DNA of 64,000 nt, from NCBI GenBank assembly GCA_003665825.1, contig QPFY01000002.1:62001-126000 (forward strand), written 5' to 3'. The notes under the pieces are model-generated. The model saw only the letters and a list, made by a program, of their open reading frames with translations, was not told the DNA's origin and made no database searches. Below are positions 1 through 10,461 of the stretch, one piece after another. The DNA is from Microbotryum silenes-acaulis. Its lineage: Eukaryota; Basidiomycota; Microbotryomycetes; Microbotryales; Microbotryaceae. Position 1 is the stretch's first letter, and every line of letters begins with the position of its first letter. The position numbers were made by a program, and so were the translations under genes.

Positions 1-953
1 CCGGTGTGTTTCTGTTCGCCCCGGTGCTTGCAGTCGAGGGCCCAGTGACCTTTCTTGTGGCAGCGGCGGCAGGGGCCGGCGGGCGGGTGTGTCGCCCGTG
101 AGGTGCAGTCGCGCAGACGGTGGCCGGGGGCGCGGCAGGCGGGACAAGGGGAGGCGGTGGCGAGCATGGCCGAGTGCGATGACGAGAGTCCCGCCGAGCG
201 AAGCTGGATGCGAATGCGATCCGTCAGCGTCGTGAGTTCCGGGAGGTCGCGTTGGTTGCGCTGCTCGTCCGTGAACGTGAGTCGGAAGCTGTCGAGGCAG
301 GGTGGGACCATGGCGAGCACGTGAGTGGCGAGCACGTCGTTGAGCGAGGTTTTGGCGTCGCGGATTTCCTGCGCGATCGACATGTATTCACGGAGCCACG
401 TGTCGTACGCCTCGACGGAGGCAGGCATCTTCCTGAAGTCCCAAAGGCGGGCGAACAACTCGAGGGTACGAGTGGCGTCGTCCGGTGCGAAACGAGCCTT
501 GAGTGCGGCGAAGATGCGTGGTGCCGACAGGTCGTCGCTGGGGATGGTGTCGAGGGTGGCTGAGACGTCGGCTGAGTCGATCGAGCCAACGATGATTTCA
601 CGCGCGGCGTCGTCACGGGCGGCAAGCTGGTCGGCCGTCCACGTCGGGGGAATGACACCGTCAAGAACGTAACCACGGGCTTGATTTGGAAGCGCGAGAC
701 GGAGTTGACGTAACCAGTTTGTAAACGACTTAGGGCCGTCAAGGCGAGCGTGCTTGGGGAACACGACTTTTGATGCGGTGGCGGTGTTTGCCTGCGTGGC
801 AGTGACGGGCGGGGAGGCGGCGGCGGCGGCAGGGGGCTGTGAGGCCTGTAGAGCGGCAAGCTGTGCCTGTAGCGTGGCGATTTGCACGCTGATCGAAGGG
901 TCAGGGGAGCTGATGTCCCTGGGGGGCGAAGGCGGGGCGGGGGAGCTGTCCAT
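1..953 (-). CDS. Copia family A Gag, 5' part of gag-pol, cut by the window edge
   Basis: This is the N-terminal part of a Ty1/copia polyprotein, beginning MDSSPAPPSPP at 953 and still open at base 1. It aligns with the start of the copia A copy at 20194. In order it shows a Pro/Ala-rich N-terminus, the Gag core motif [19 protein letters not shown], and two CCHC zinc knuckles near the left edge ([14 protein letters not shown] and [14 protein letters not shown]). Gag packages the RNA in the virus-like particle and the knuckles bind it. Compared with the plus-strand copy it has an in-frame 15-nt insertion near 315-330 and a slightly different alanine run. Protease, integrase and RT lie beyond the window. 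The family call is firm; completeness of the element is unknown. Confidence 0.85.
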   Translation of the reverse strand, partial: MDSSPAPPSPPRDISSPDPSISVQIATLQAQLAALQASQPPAAAAASPPVTATQANTATASKVVFPKHARLDGPKSFTNWLRQLRLALPNQARGYVLDGVIPPTWTADQLAARDDAAREIIVGSIDSADVSATLDTIPSDDLSAPRIFAALKARFAPDDATRTLELFARLWDFRKMPASVEAYDTWLREYMSIAQEIRDAKTSLNDVLATHVLAMVPPCLDSFRLTFTDEQRNQRDLPELTTLTDRIRIQLRSAGLSSSHSAMLATASPCPACRAPGHRLRDCTSRATHPPAGPCRRCHKKGHWALDCKHRGEQKHT

Positions 954-1022
954 GCTGCGATGGTGCGATGGGCTGGGGCGGCTCGAGTGGCTGGGCTCGA
1001 GGGAAAAATTTCAAGCGGCGGG

Positions 1023-1047
1023 GCTGGTAGCTCGTGGGCTTATAACC
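1023..1047 (-). promoter_or_regulatory. Primer-binding site of the minus-strand copia A
   Basis: Read on the minus strand, GGTTATAAGCCCACGAGC directly follows the LTR end. Its complement contains the tRNA anticodon-loop sequence CUUAUAA rather than an acceptor end, so the primer is probably an internally cleaved tRNA half. Confidence 0.65.
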
Positions 1048-1376
1048 TATTCGATCAACTCTACTACGTCAGCGATGTAGTTATAGCCAAGAGTGATGAA
1101 TCTCATTTCAACATACCTATTCGATCAACTCTACTACGTCAGCGATGTAGTTATAGCCAAGAGTGATGAATAGGAATCTAACAGTAAGGGAGCCGCGCGC
1201 CCCAAGTCCTCAGCCAGCGAGCCTCGGGGCTGAGCCAATGTGCCAGGCTCGCTGCGCGCGCCTAAGTCCTGGGCCGATGCGCCCGGCTCGCTCCGCGCGC
1301 CTAAGTCCTGGGCCGATGCGCCCGGCTCGCTCCGCGCGCCTAAGTCCTGACCCGAGCGGAGAGTGGATTCCTCACA
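1048..1376 (-). repeat. LTR A, 5' LTR of the minus-strand element
   Basis: On the minus strand it starts TGTGAGGAATCC and ends GATCGAATA. It matches the LTRs at 19786-20101 and 25679-25924. The U5 end contains two copies of a roughly 51-bp unit joined by a short spacer beginning GGTATG. The neighbouring DNA at 1377 starts TCGCC, the candidate target duplication; its partner is outside the window. Confidence 0.85.
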
Positions 1377-2516
1377 TCGCCACCGATGAGGTCAACGAAG
1401 CCCCTGTAGTCCATCGGCCGCCTGATCCACTGCCCCAACCCTTCCTTGACACCATCATCCGAGCATACGCCAACGATTCGCAAGCCCAGGTCATCATTAC
1501 CGACCCAATATCATGGCCTATGTTTCGGGTGACCGAGGAAGGGAGGATCTTGCGTGTACATCCAGATGAGTCTCTTTCCCTGTTTGTGCCTCGGGGTCTC
1601 GCTACCGGCGTCGTCGACTCCGACAAGGTCCCTTCGCTGCGCGAGCTCGTGCTTTCGGAGATTCATCGGAGCGTCGGGCACGCTGGACATCGCATCACCT
1701 TGGCCGCCATACGTCCTTTGTACTGGTGGTCGTCCATGTCTGCCGATTGCGCCGAGTTCTGCCGTTCATGCGAAGACTGTGCCCGAGGCAAGGCATCCAC
1801 TCAAGTCCCCTATGGCCGACTGCATCCGATGCCGATCCCTTCGGGTCCTTGGGAACAAGTGGCGATCGACTTCATGACAGGACTGCCTCCGGTCGAGTGC
1901 GAAGGAATGATGGTCGCTCAAATCATGGTGGTCACTGACACTTGGGGAAAGATGGTCCACCTAATTCCCCTCCCAGCCGACGCCGACTCTGAGCTCGTTG
2001 CCGAGAAGTACTACGCCACCATCTTTCGACTGCATGGGACGCCTTCAGCCATCGTTTCCGACCGCGATCCCAAGTTCACCTCGCAGTTTTGGCGGGCATT
2101 GCAGGCAAAGGTTGGCGCCGTCTTGCGAATGTCAACCGCGGCACACCCCGAGACGGACGGATCGAGCGAGAATCGGATCAAGATGGTCACCCAAACACTG
2201 CGGATCATGGTGTCGTCAAATCACGAGGCTTGGGCATCTCGTCTAGTTGAAGCTGAGTTCGCTCTTAACTCTTCTGTTGCTGTGTCCACGTCTTTGTCGG
2301 CTTTCGAGGCGACTTACGGCTACCTTCCTCGACGTTGGCCCACCGATTCCTGGTCTGTCTCGGCTGTCCCTCGGGCGGAAGCGTTTGCTCGGACTCGACA
2401 GTTACGGAACCTCGATGTGACGGATGCGATCATTGGAGCACGCCTCGACCAGTCCTATCAGGCCAACAAGCGTCGACGCCCGGATGACCCCGCCTTTCGG
2501 ACCGGCGGTTACGCCT
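1377..2516 (+). pseudogene. Gypsy G integrase fragment (G1)
   Basis: This is the internal part of a Ty3/gypsy integrase nearly identical to residues encoded around 9300-9953 and 15437-15910 of G2. It contains the zinc-binding HHCC region (HRSVGHAGHRI, CRSCEDC), the core start AIDFMTGLPPVE, the second aspartate in VSDRDPKF and the glutamate in ETDGSSENR. The frame is open throughout. It is cut on the left by the copia A insertion and on the right by an LTR C at 2517, so the chromodomain and everything before the integrase are missing. It cannot act alone. Confidence 0.85.
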
Positions 2517-2661
2517 TGTGAAGAGTCCACTCTCAGCTCGACAGGGGCGCCTCGGTCGTTACGCGCGCCTGCTAGCCCGCCCCCTGCGGTGGGGACTTAG
2601 ACGCGCGCGACTGCCTCAGCGCGTCAGCGATTTCACCCGCGCCTGGGCCTATCCCAGAGCG
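2517..2661 (+). repeat. LTR C, 5' fragment
   Basis: It begins TGTGAAGAGTCCACTCTC, the standard start of LTR C seen at 26887, 33402, 38233 and 43084. It stops after about 145 bp in the GC-rich middle of the LTR, where an S element starts. Confidence 0.85.
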
Positions 2662-3955
2662 TGTTGAATGTAGGCTGCAGGACCTTGGGAGGTTGGCGTA
2701 GCGACCGCTAGGGCTACTGTAGGAGCGTCGACGTGGCAAGGTTGCGACGGACGGTCCGGGCGGAGAGGTCGTGCGGCGGCACAGGCGCGGTCTGACGAGA
2801 CGGACGCGGTGCGGCTGGACGATCTGTTCTCTACCGAAGATTAGCGGTCTAGCTAATGTTGGGAAGCGGTAGAGAAGAGGAAGAGAGGCGCGAGGGCGCG
2901 CGAGTCGGGTGAGGTTCCAGCAAAGGGCCGCGCTAAGACAAACTGGGCTAACACAATGCGAAGCTTCAAGACCGAACTCCAAGTGGACCATCGAGGCTCT
3001 GAGGGGTGTCGTGTTGGACGACGGACACGAGGGGAAACTTATCTGCACGATCCAGAGTTGTTGAGTGAGGCGATCCGTGACGACAGGCTTCAGGTTGCGA
3101 ACCGCGGGCATCATGAGTGGGCGATGTTCTGCATGGCCGATGGGTCATGAGGTCGGCGGTGGCAAACTGGCTGTGGCGAGGCGGAGGCGTTGGCTCGGCT
3201 AGGCTGGAGAGTGCGGACTGACTAAGTCCCGGCGTGGAGGCGGCGGCGCGCGAGCGTGAGTTGAGCAGGCTGGCGCGGAGGCGGAGACAAGGGGGCGGCT
3301 TGGCTGCGAAGGCGAAGGCGCCTAGGCGAAAGACTGGAGGGGGGCGGCTTGGCGGCGAAGGCGACGGCGCCAAGGCGAAAGACTGGGGGGCGGCTTGGCA
3401 GCGAGGGCGAAGGCGCCGAGGCGAAGGCGCGCGGCGGCGAAAGAGGCGCCGAGGCGAAAACTGGGCGGTGAACAAGGGGGCGGCTTGGCTGCGAAGGCGA
3501 AGGCGCCGAGGCGAAGGCGCCGAGGCGAAGGCGCGCGGCGGCGAAAGAGGCGCCGAGGCGAAAACTGGGCGGTGAACAAGGGGGCGGCTTGGCTGCGAAG
3601 GCGAAGGCGCCGAGGCGAAGGCGCCGAGGCGAAGGCGCGCGGCGGCGAAAAAGGCGCCGAGGTGAAAGTGCCAAGAGGCAAAGGCGCGTGGTGGCGAGCA
3701 TGGCAGAGCAGGCAAAGCTGGCAACGACGGGCAGACGGACCGGGATGTGGACAAGTTGACGAACGGTGCACATCGGTCGAGGGACGAGGCCGGGTGCGAG
3801 GATCATGCAGCGAGGCTCGAGGGACAGGGGGCGCGGTGGAGGCTTGCGGAGGCGAAGGCGCGCGGAGCGAGGCGCCGAGGCGAAAGGCGGGCAAGTCCGT
3901 CAAACGGCGGTCCGATGTCGAAGTGTTCGAAGGCTTGACAGAATGCAATTCAACA
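2662..3955 (-). repeat. S-family LTR, long repeat-expanded copy
   Basis: Its terminal inverted ends are TGTTGAATG and CAATTCAACA. The left 550 bp match the S copies at 17734, 23915, 31129 and 44505 in reverse orientation. At 1294 bp it is about 500 bp longer than the others because of the internal tandem array. Its flanks are LTR C on the left and LTR D on the right and do not form a target duplication, so at least one end is a rearrangement breakpoint. Arginine/alanine-rich translations across it are repeat artefacts. Confidence 0.75.
3293..3660. repeat. GC-rich tandem array inside the S LTR
   Basis: The motif GCGGCTTGGCTGCGAAGGCG recurs. The two longest units are about 104 bp apart (near 3481 and 3585), with shorter diverged units to the left. 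Inside each unit GGCGCCGAGGCGAA repeats at a smaller scale. Only the short form is present in the other S copies. Confidence 0.8.
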
Positions 3956-4022
3956 TCTTTAGTCTTCCCCCTAACGCTCCAAACTACTCCCTTACAACCC
4001 GTACTCTGTCTCGTGTACTTAC
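3956..4022 (+). repeat. LTR D fragment
   Basis: The stretch with CTTTAGTCTTCCCCC and GTCTCGTGTACTTACT matches the 3' half of LTR D (compare 30360-30390 and the reverse copies at 20514 and 30388). It is cut by the S element on the left and by the gypsy LTR at 4023. Confidence 0.7.
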
Positions 4023-4594
4023 TGTCAGGATGACAGCGGTACACTGACAGCAGTACTCAAAGGAAGTCTTCCCCGAGGTTGTGTGCAGGTAGCGATGACT
4101 TGACCCAATGGCGGATTCGTTTCAAGCAGCGCGGGCGTCGTGGTGTAGCCGTTTGGCGCGTGGGCGCGCACCCGCTGGTTGCAGGTTCGATGCGTTGCGA
4201 GCGCAATCTTCTTTCGATTTGTTTTATCTTTTTTGCTAGCTGAGGCGCGGCCTCAGGGTTTTTACCGGTGCTCCCGCGAGCAATCCTTTTTACCCCTGAG
4301 GCGACCTCTTGGAGTAGTTTGATTTGGCTGAGTTCCCTCGGCACCTGGGCAGTCCCTCCCTTCGGTTTCGACACCTTCCGCCGGAGCCTGGTCCGCTCAT
4401 CATCTTATTGGCCCCCCCCCTCTCCTTGCCGATCGTTGGAATAAAGTCCGTTATACTTGACTTCCCGCGAGCTTTTCGGTCGACACCCCTCTTCGATCGC
4501 TCCCTCGCCGACTGCCGCCACCACAGCCGATACTCCTCGACACCCCCGTCCTTCGTCGTGTAGACGACGTCATCCTCGCCGACGTCGCCTGTCA
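4023..4594 (+). repeat. Gypsy G2 5' LTR
   Basis: It starts TGTCAGGATGAC and ends GTCGCCTGTCA. AATAAA at 4440-4445 is a plausible poly(A) signal and would place R just after it. The matching 3' LTR is 16400-16972; a reverse partial copy lies at 31929-33335. Confidence 0.85.
4141..4234 (+). promoter_or_regulatory. Pol III-like A box, B box and T6 in the gypsy LTR
   Basis: TGGTGTAGCCG at 4141-4151 fits the tRNA A-box consensus TRGYNNARNNG exactly. GTTCGATGC at 4185-4193 fits the B-box core GWTCRANNC. The 44-bp offset is the spacing found in tRNA genes, and a T6 run at 4229-4234 could terminate Pol III. The surrounding sequence does not fold into a proper acceptor or T stem, so this is not a working tRNA gene. 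Confidence 0.45.
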
Positions 4595-4610
4595 CTTTTT
4601 TCAAGTACGG
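4595..4610 (+). promoter_or_regulatory. Candidate self-priming PBS of gypsy G2
   Basis: No TGG-type tRNA site follows the LTR. Instead TCAAGTACGG at 4601-4610 is complementary to CCGT...ACTTGA at 4448-4460 in the LTR, with a 3-nt bulge, just after the AATAAA. Chromoviruses of the Tf1/sushi group prime from the 5' end of their own RNA, so the same is plausible here. Confidence 0.35.
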
Positions 4611-4870
4611 CATCGCCAACAACGATCAGAACCCCTACAACTGCTAAGTCCCATACCCTGGACGAGCAGTCGCCCCCGCCGTCTGATCTCGAGTCGTCAG
4701 CCTCCTCCCCGTTGCCGAACTCATCCGCCACGAACGCGTCACTGTCTTTCGTGACCTCCTTCACCGAGTCCGACGGCGAACGCGTTCTTCCCTCCTACCC
4801 TTTCTTCCAGCCATCCCGCCCTCGCCACCGTTCACCCCGGAATCGCCGACCGTTGAATCGCGAGCTCGCC

Positions 4871-5005
4871 ATGGCCGACGAACGTGACACGTCGCGCGTC
4901 TTTGCCGGAGACAGCGTCAGCCCTCTCCGCGACGACGAGGCCGGGCGCCCAGAATCCTTTTTAAGTCCCCACCGCCAAAACCGGCCCATACCGCCGCCGC
5001 TCTGA
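4871..5005 (+). CDS. Short leader ORF overlapping the gag-pol start
   Basis: A 44-codon frame starting MADERDTSRVF ends in a TGA that shares bases with the ATG of gag-pol (TGATG at 5003-5007). The frame is open further upstream into the LTR, so 4871 is the first plausible ATG, not a proven start. The peptide matches nothing I recognise. It is either a real leader peptide coupled to gag-pol by stop-start reinitiation, or the end of a former longer Gag N-terminus. Confidence 0.35.
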   Translation: MADERDTSRVFAGDSVSPLRDDEAGRPESFLSPHRQNRPIPPPL

Positions 5006-8000
5006 TGTCGCTCGAAGCTCGCCTCGAAGAATCCGAAGCTCGACGCCTCGACTCCGATCATCGAGTTCAGCACTTGGAGAAATTGGTAGAGCGCCTTTTG
5101 AAGAACTCCACTGAACCGGCTGCGGCGCGGGCTGGCTTGACTGAACCAGCCGCAGCTCGGGCCGGGGAGTTCACGCCGGTGAGATCGGTCCCCCTGGATG
5201 TCCCTCCGCACCAATTTTCGGGACGCTCCAACACTACCGCTGACCCCCTTGCTCGTGCCCCTGGGGGGGAATCTCACAGCGAAATCAGGGACGGCCCTTC
5301 CCCGGCGGTGATTAGCTCTCGTTGGAGAGGGACATTGCCCGACCGGGAAGGGTTATGGACCGGGGATCACCCGGAAAGGTTGGTGACTTTCACTGCATTC
5401 GGGAACTCGTACCTCTCACTTTTGTGCGACATCGCAATCGACGAACTGTTCACCACCGACCGCGTCGTCCAGCTCGTGGCCACCCTATTCGCTCGTTCGA
5501 CGTCTCGCCAGCGCCGCCAGTCCCCTCACGATTGGGCCATCGACGAGTTGAGGGACGCGATCCGGGACAGGCGCCCTCACTGCTGGACGTCGCTCATGAC
5601 GGCAGTGGGACGTCGTTGGCCGGACCCTGGGTTTGCCGACCGGGTGGCCGAAGAATTCTATGGGTGCCGCCAATCTTCGTCTCGGGCGTACGACCATGTC
5701 GGCGAATGGCGCGCGCGCTACCGCACGTTCATGCACGACAACCCAAGCTTCGGTCTCTCGGCACTTCAGCTCGCCACGGCATTCTACCAATCCTTGAACG
5801 ACGTGGCCAAGCGTGAAGTCCGCGCAGGTATGTTACGCGAACATCGTGACAACTCCTTAGTGATCACAGGGAGGTTCGGTCGGACGGTCCCGTCCCTCGA
5901 CGAAATCACCGAATGGGCCGCCATCGCCGACGAGATTTCGACACCGACGCCGGCTGCCACCCCTTCGACTCGCACCGCGACCTTTGGAGCGATTTCGCAT
6001 GCTCCACGCACTACCCCACCCACAACAAACAACGACCAGCGCTCGCAGATCCGACGAGCTCGATGGGTCGACCGCGCCACCAAATGGCAACAGTCGCATT
6101 TGTGGAAGGATCGACCAACGTGGTTCTCGCCCGCACCAGGAGGAGTACCTACAAGTATGGCCTGTTTCAATTGTGGCCAAGGCGGTCACTTTTCACAGCA
6201 CTGTACCTCCGAGCGTCAATCTCCCGCAGTTGTCCAGCTATCCGCGATTGCCGTGGCCAACTTCGACGAGGAGGAATGGTCTTCGGGCTCAGAAGGTGCC
6301 GAGGACCCCCAGGTGAGATCTTCCCTTCCACTTGAGCCTGATCAGACTCGACCGTTGAGTTCCGATTCCGCCTCAGTGACGCACCCCTTTTGGCCCTCCG
6401 CAGACCCTGTTGGACGAGTGAAAGAGGTCGCTTCTTCTTCGCTGGAAGTTGAGGTTACATCAAGTAGTTCACAGCCGACCGCCTCGGCAAATGATGCAGA
6501 CTCACTTCGTTTCGACGACAGCCTGACTGACTCCGCGCTTGACGCGGTGGAAGATGTCTTGTCTTACGCTGATGCCGAGTCGCGCTTGCGTCGTTATTGG
6601 GGGCCGGAAGTGGTGTCGTCTCGCAAGGCGGAAAGGACTGCTTCGGTGAGCTCTTTCCAGATTCCTGTGCCGTCGGGTGTGTCTCTCTTGGCGTCCGCCG
6701 CACCCCTGCTCGACATCGACGAACCCGACCGACCTGTCGAGCCCGCCATTGTGCGCGCCCGCAACGTCATCGCTTGGACGTTGCCTTCTGGGAGGGTCCT
6801 GCGTTGTTTGATCGATTCTGGGTCAGAGATCGACTTGGTGGACCAGGAGGTGGTGCGAGCCGACCCGAGCTTCGCAACGGCCCGGTTGACCGCGCCGTTG
6901 CACTTGCGCCTCGGCACCAAGGATACGTCCGACCGATGTGCTGTGTTCGCCACCGCCCCTTTTCTGTCGGGCACCCTCGACCTCGGTTCGCGAGCGTTCT
7001 TTATCTTCCGGGTGACTGGGTACGATGCCATCTTGGGGCTGCCCTTTCTTAAGGATACAGGCATGCTCGTTGGCTGGGGCGCCTTCACGGTCGCGCACCC
7101 AGGCCCTTCGCAACCCGTCGCCCTGGGCACTCATGAGTGGGATCGCGCAGTCACTGTGGCGCCCATCTTTGCCGGTTCCGCCATCGGTTACAATCACCCG
7201 GGGTTGCTTCCCGACGACGAGATTATTGGCCTCGAGCCGCACAACCCACTGCTGGATGTCGTCGATGACCCGGCGCTCGAGGATTTGTCCGAGTCCGAAG
7301 CACGAACACGATTAGCTGCCTTACTCGAGAAATACTCTGATGTGTTCGTAGATTCGCTCCCCATGGACCGACTCCCGCCGTACCGACTCCCGCCGTACCG
7401 ACCCGTAAATCACGAAATCCCTCTGATCGACCCAAACGAGAAGGTCAAGCCCAAGGTGTACCCCCTCGCCGACAAATATCGAAGCCAATGGGCGGAGCAC
7501 TCAGCTAAGTACACTCGCGGTCGCTTCTGGGTTTCGGGTCCGATCGATTCGGCAGCCCCGGTCTTTGCCATTCCGAAAAAGAACTCGCAGACCGCTCGTT
7601 TCGTCATCGACCTCCGGGCTCGCAACAGCAACACCGCAAAGCGATTCTCGCCCATCCCCGACATGACCAGTGTGCGCTATGAAGTCGCCCGCTCGCGTTA
7701 CCGGTCCAAGTTCGATGTGGCCGCAGCCTTTGAGCAGGTGCGGGTCATACCCGAGCACGTCGATCGCACCGGCTTTGCCACGGTCACGGGCACGTACACG
7801 TCGCGGGTCATGCAGTTTGGCGACACCAATGCGCCCAACACCCTGAATCTGTTAACGTCAGCGATGTTCCAGCCATGCCTTTCGTTCACCAAGATCTTTT
7901 TCGACGATGTTCACGTCCACTCCGATACTCGTCGAGCGCACTTGAGACACATCGAGATCTTGCTGATGACATTGCGACACTACCGATTCTACTTAGGATC

Positions 8001-9953
8001 CAACAAATCCGAGTGGTTCTCCAAGTCGTTGGATTCGTTGGGTGCCATCATCTCCGACAACGGCATCGAGGTCGACCCCGCCAAGTGGGAGCGTATCCGA
8101 CAGTGGCCGATTCCGTGCAACAAGTGCGACATCCAGCGTTTCCTCGGCACCGTCAATTGGATGCGAGATCACCTATCACACCTCTCGACGATTTTGGAGC
8201 CGATCACCGCGTTGTTGGCGCAATCGACATCGTGGCGTTGGAACGAGCGAGAACAGCAGGCTTTCGATACCGTCAAGTCCCTGGTGCCCGCCACCCTACG
8301 ACCGATCGATGGCGCCAAGGTCACCTCGGGCGAGCACAAGATGTACCTGTTCACCGATGCCAGTCGTGTTGGCATTGGTGCTTGCCTGGCCTCGGGGCCC
8401 ACTCGTTCGCAGGCCGTCCCTACCCGATTCTTTTCCGCTAAGTTCAACGGTGCTCAGCTCAACTATCATGTAACTGATAAGGAGTTCCTAGCCGTCGTTT
8501 CGGCGTGTCGGGCGTTCGAGCAGCACTTGATTGGCTACCCCTTCGTCATCGTCACCGACCATCAAGCCCTTCGCACGATCAAAACGCAGAAGTTACGCCA
8601 AACGCCTCGGCACATCCGCATGTGTCTCGAACTCAGCCGTTTCGACTTTGAGTTTGAATTCATCGCCGGCAGGAACAACTCCCTTGCTGATTCATTGTCG
8701 CGCTTGTGGGAGGTCAAGGAGGGATCGTACGAGGATCAGGTCAAGGAGAATGAGTTGGAGGACATGTTCTTTGATGGAGAACGCCACAGATTCACTACGC
8801 CCGGTGAGAGCCTCCCCGAGGAACGTCCTTACACCTCTCCATCTCCCGATCGGTTGCCTCCTGTTGATTTTGCCCTCGGGCCCCAACGCGACGATTGCGA
8901 GGCAGGCTCTCCCGGATACTACGCGCTCAAGGAGGAATCGCAAGACGAGGATGTGAATGGACGGGATTTGGGGAATTTGTTCTTGAAGGAAGAATGCCAC
9001 GAGTTCACTACGCCCGGTGAGAGCCTCCTCGAGGAACGTCCTTACACCTCACCTTCGCACGATCGGTTGCCCCCTGTTGATTGTGCCTTCGGGCCCTGGG
9101 GTCACGGTTACGATGCAGGCTCTCCCGGTTCCCATTGTGTGGCCGAGAACATTATGGACGCCGTCGACTTGTCTACCGGCCCCCTCTCCCCTCCCATCGC
9201 TGTCAATCGAGTTCACGCTATCGATGCGGCCCCGGCCAACGACCCGCCCATTCCGGTTGATGCCGACGCTGATGAACTCGATTTGTTGGGAGTCGCTGCC
9301 GATGCAGTCAACGACGCACCTGTAGTCCATCGGCCGCCTGATCCACTGCCCCAACCCTTCCTCGACACCATCATCCGAGCATACACCAACGATTCGCAAG
9401 CCCAGGTCATCATTACCGACCCAATATCATGGCCTATGTTTCGGGTGACCGAGGAAGGGAGGATCTTGCGCGTACATCCAGATGAGTCTCTTTCCCTGTT
9501 TGTGCCTCGTGGTCTCGCTACCGGCGTCGTCGATTCCGACAAGGTCCCGTCGCTGCGCGAGCTCGTGCTTTCGGAGATACATCGGAGCGTCGGGCACGCG
9601 GGACATCGCATCACCTTGGCTGCCATACGTCCTTTGTATTGGTGGTCGTCCATGTCTGCCGATTGCGCTGAGTTCTGCCGTTCCTGCGAAGACTGTGCCC
9701 GCGGCAAGGCGTCCACTCAAGTTCCCTATGGCCGACTGCACCCAATGCCGATCCCCTCCGGTCCTTGGGAACAAGTGGCGATCGACTTCATGACAGGACT
9801 GCCTCCGGTCGAGTTCGAAGGGATGATGGTCGCTCAAATCATGGTGGTCACTGACACTTGGGGAAAGATGGTCCACCTAATTCCCCTCCCAGCCGACGCC
9901 GACTCTGAGCTCGTTGCCGAGAAGTACTACGCCACCATCTTTCGACTGCATGG
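5005..9953 (+). CDS. Gypsy G2 gag-pol, first part (Gag to integrase core)
   Basis: This is one continuous frame of about 1650 codons. A predicted coiled coil opens it (LEARLEESEARRL, residues 1-35). A CCHC knuckle (CFNCGQGGHFSQHC) follows near residue 385 and the protease DSG in CLIDSGSEIDL near 600. RT has IDLRARN and the catalytic FFDD near 965. RNase H runs from LFTDAS (about 1112) to ADSLSRL. The integrase zinc finger (HRSVGHAGH, CRSCEDC) lies near 1525-1575 and AIDF, holding the first catalytic Asp, near 1595. The frame breaks at the glycine codon after RLH, where copia E inserted; coding resumes in the same frame at 15437. A stretch between RNase H and integrase is duplicated (8795-9110). 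Confidence 0.9.
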
Positions 9954-10443
9954 TATGAAGTTACGACGACTGCTCAAGCGGTGGTAAGGCTCTGATCGAC
10001 GGACCAAGGAGACCAGACCAAGAAGTTGCTTCGTTACACACCTGCTCAAGCGGTGGTAAGGCTCTGATCGACGGACCAAGGAGACCAGACCAAGAAGTTG
10101 CTTCGTTACACACCTGCTCAAGCACTACAGTGAGTTATGATAGCTAGTAAAGATAAAGGAAGAAGGAAATGTAGTGCTCACCTGCTCAAGCGGTGGTAAG
10201 GCTCTGATCGACGGACCAAGGAGACCAGACCAAGAAGTTGCTTGAGCAGGAGAGAGAGAAGCGCAGAGCCATTTGGCTCGGGTGAGCGCGCGGCTGGGTC
10301 TGCCACCTTTGTCAGGCGCACGGACCCAGCCCAGGAAAGGGAGAGAGCCTAGGTGTGGAAGGCAGGCCAAAAAGGAGGTAAGATGAGACTAAGAAAAGGA
10401 GGCATGATGCGAGAAGGAAACATAAGAGTTTGTCAATCTCACA
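9954..10443 (-). repeat. Copia E 3' LTR
   Basis: On the minus strand it starts TGTGAGATTGACAAAC and ends GTAACTTCATA. A C/G homopolymer polypurine tract (G7 on the minus strand) abuts its start near 10443-10450. It contains three copies of a unit with GCTCAAGCGGTGGTAAGG; the two copies at the U5 end repeat with a period of about 72 bp. Confidence 0.9.
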
Positions 10444-10461
10444 CCCCCCCTACTTCGAGTA

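Noticed and set aside
3222..4044. Overlapping Arg/Ala/Pro-rich frames of 100-260 codons on both strands
   Set aside because: They translate the GC-rich tandem array in the S LTR. All frames are open because the repeat lacks A/T-rich stops, and the peptides have no known domain.
4134..4205. A possible tRNA gene in the gypsy LTR
   Set aside because: A and B boxes are present, but the acceptor and T stems do not pair and the copies in other LTRs vary. Reported only as a Pol III-like motif.
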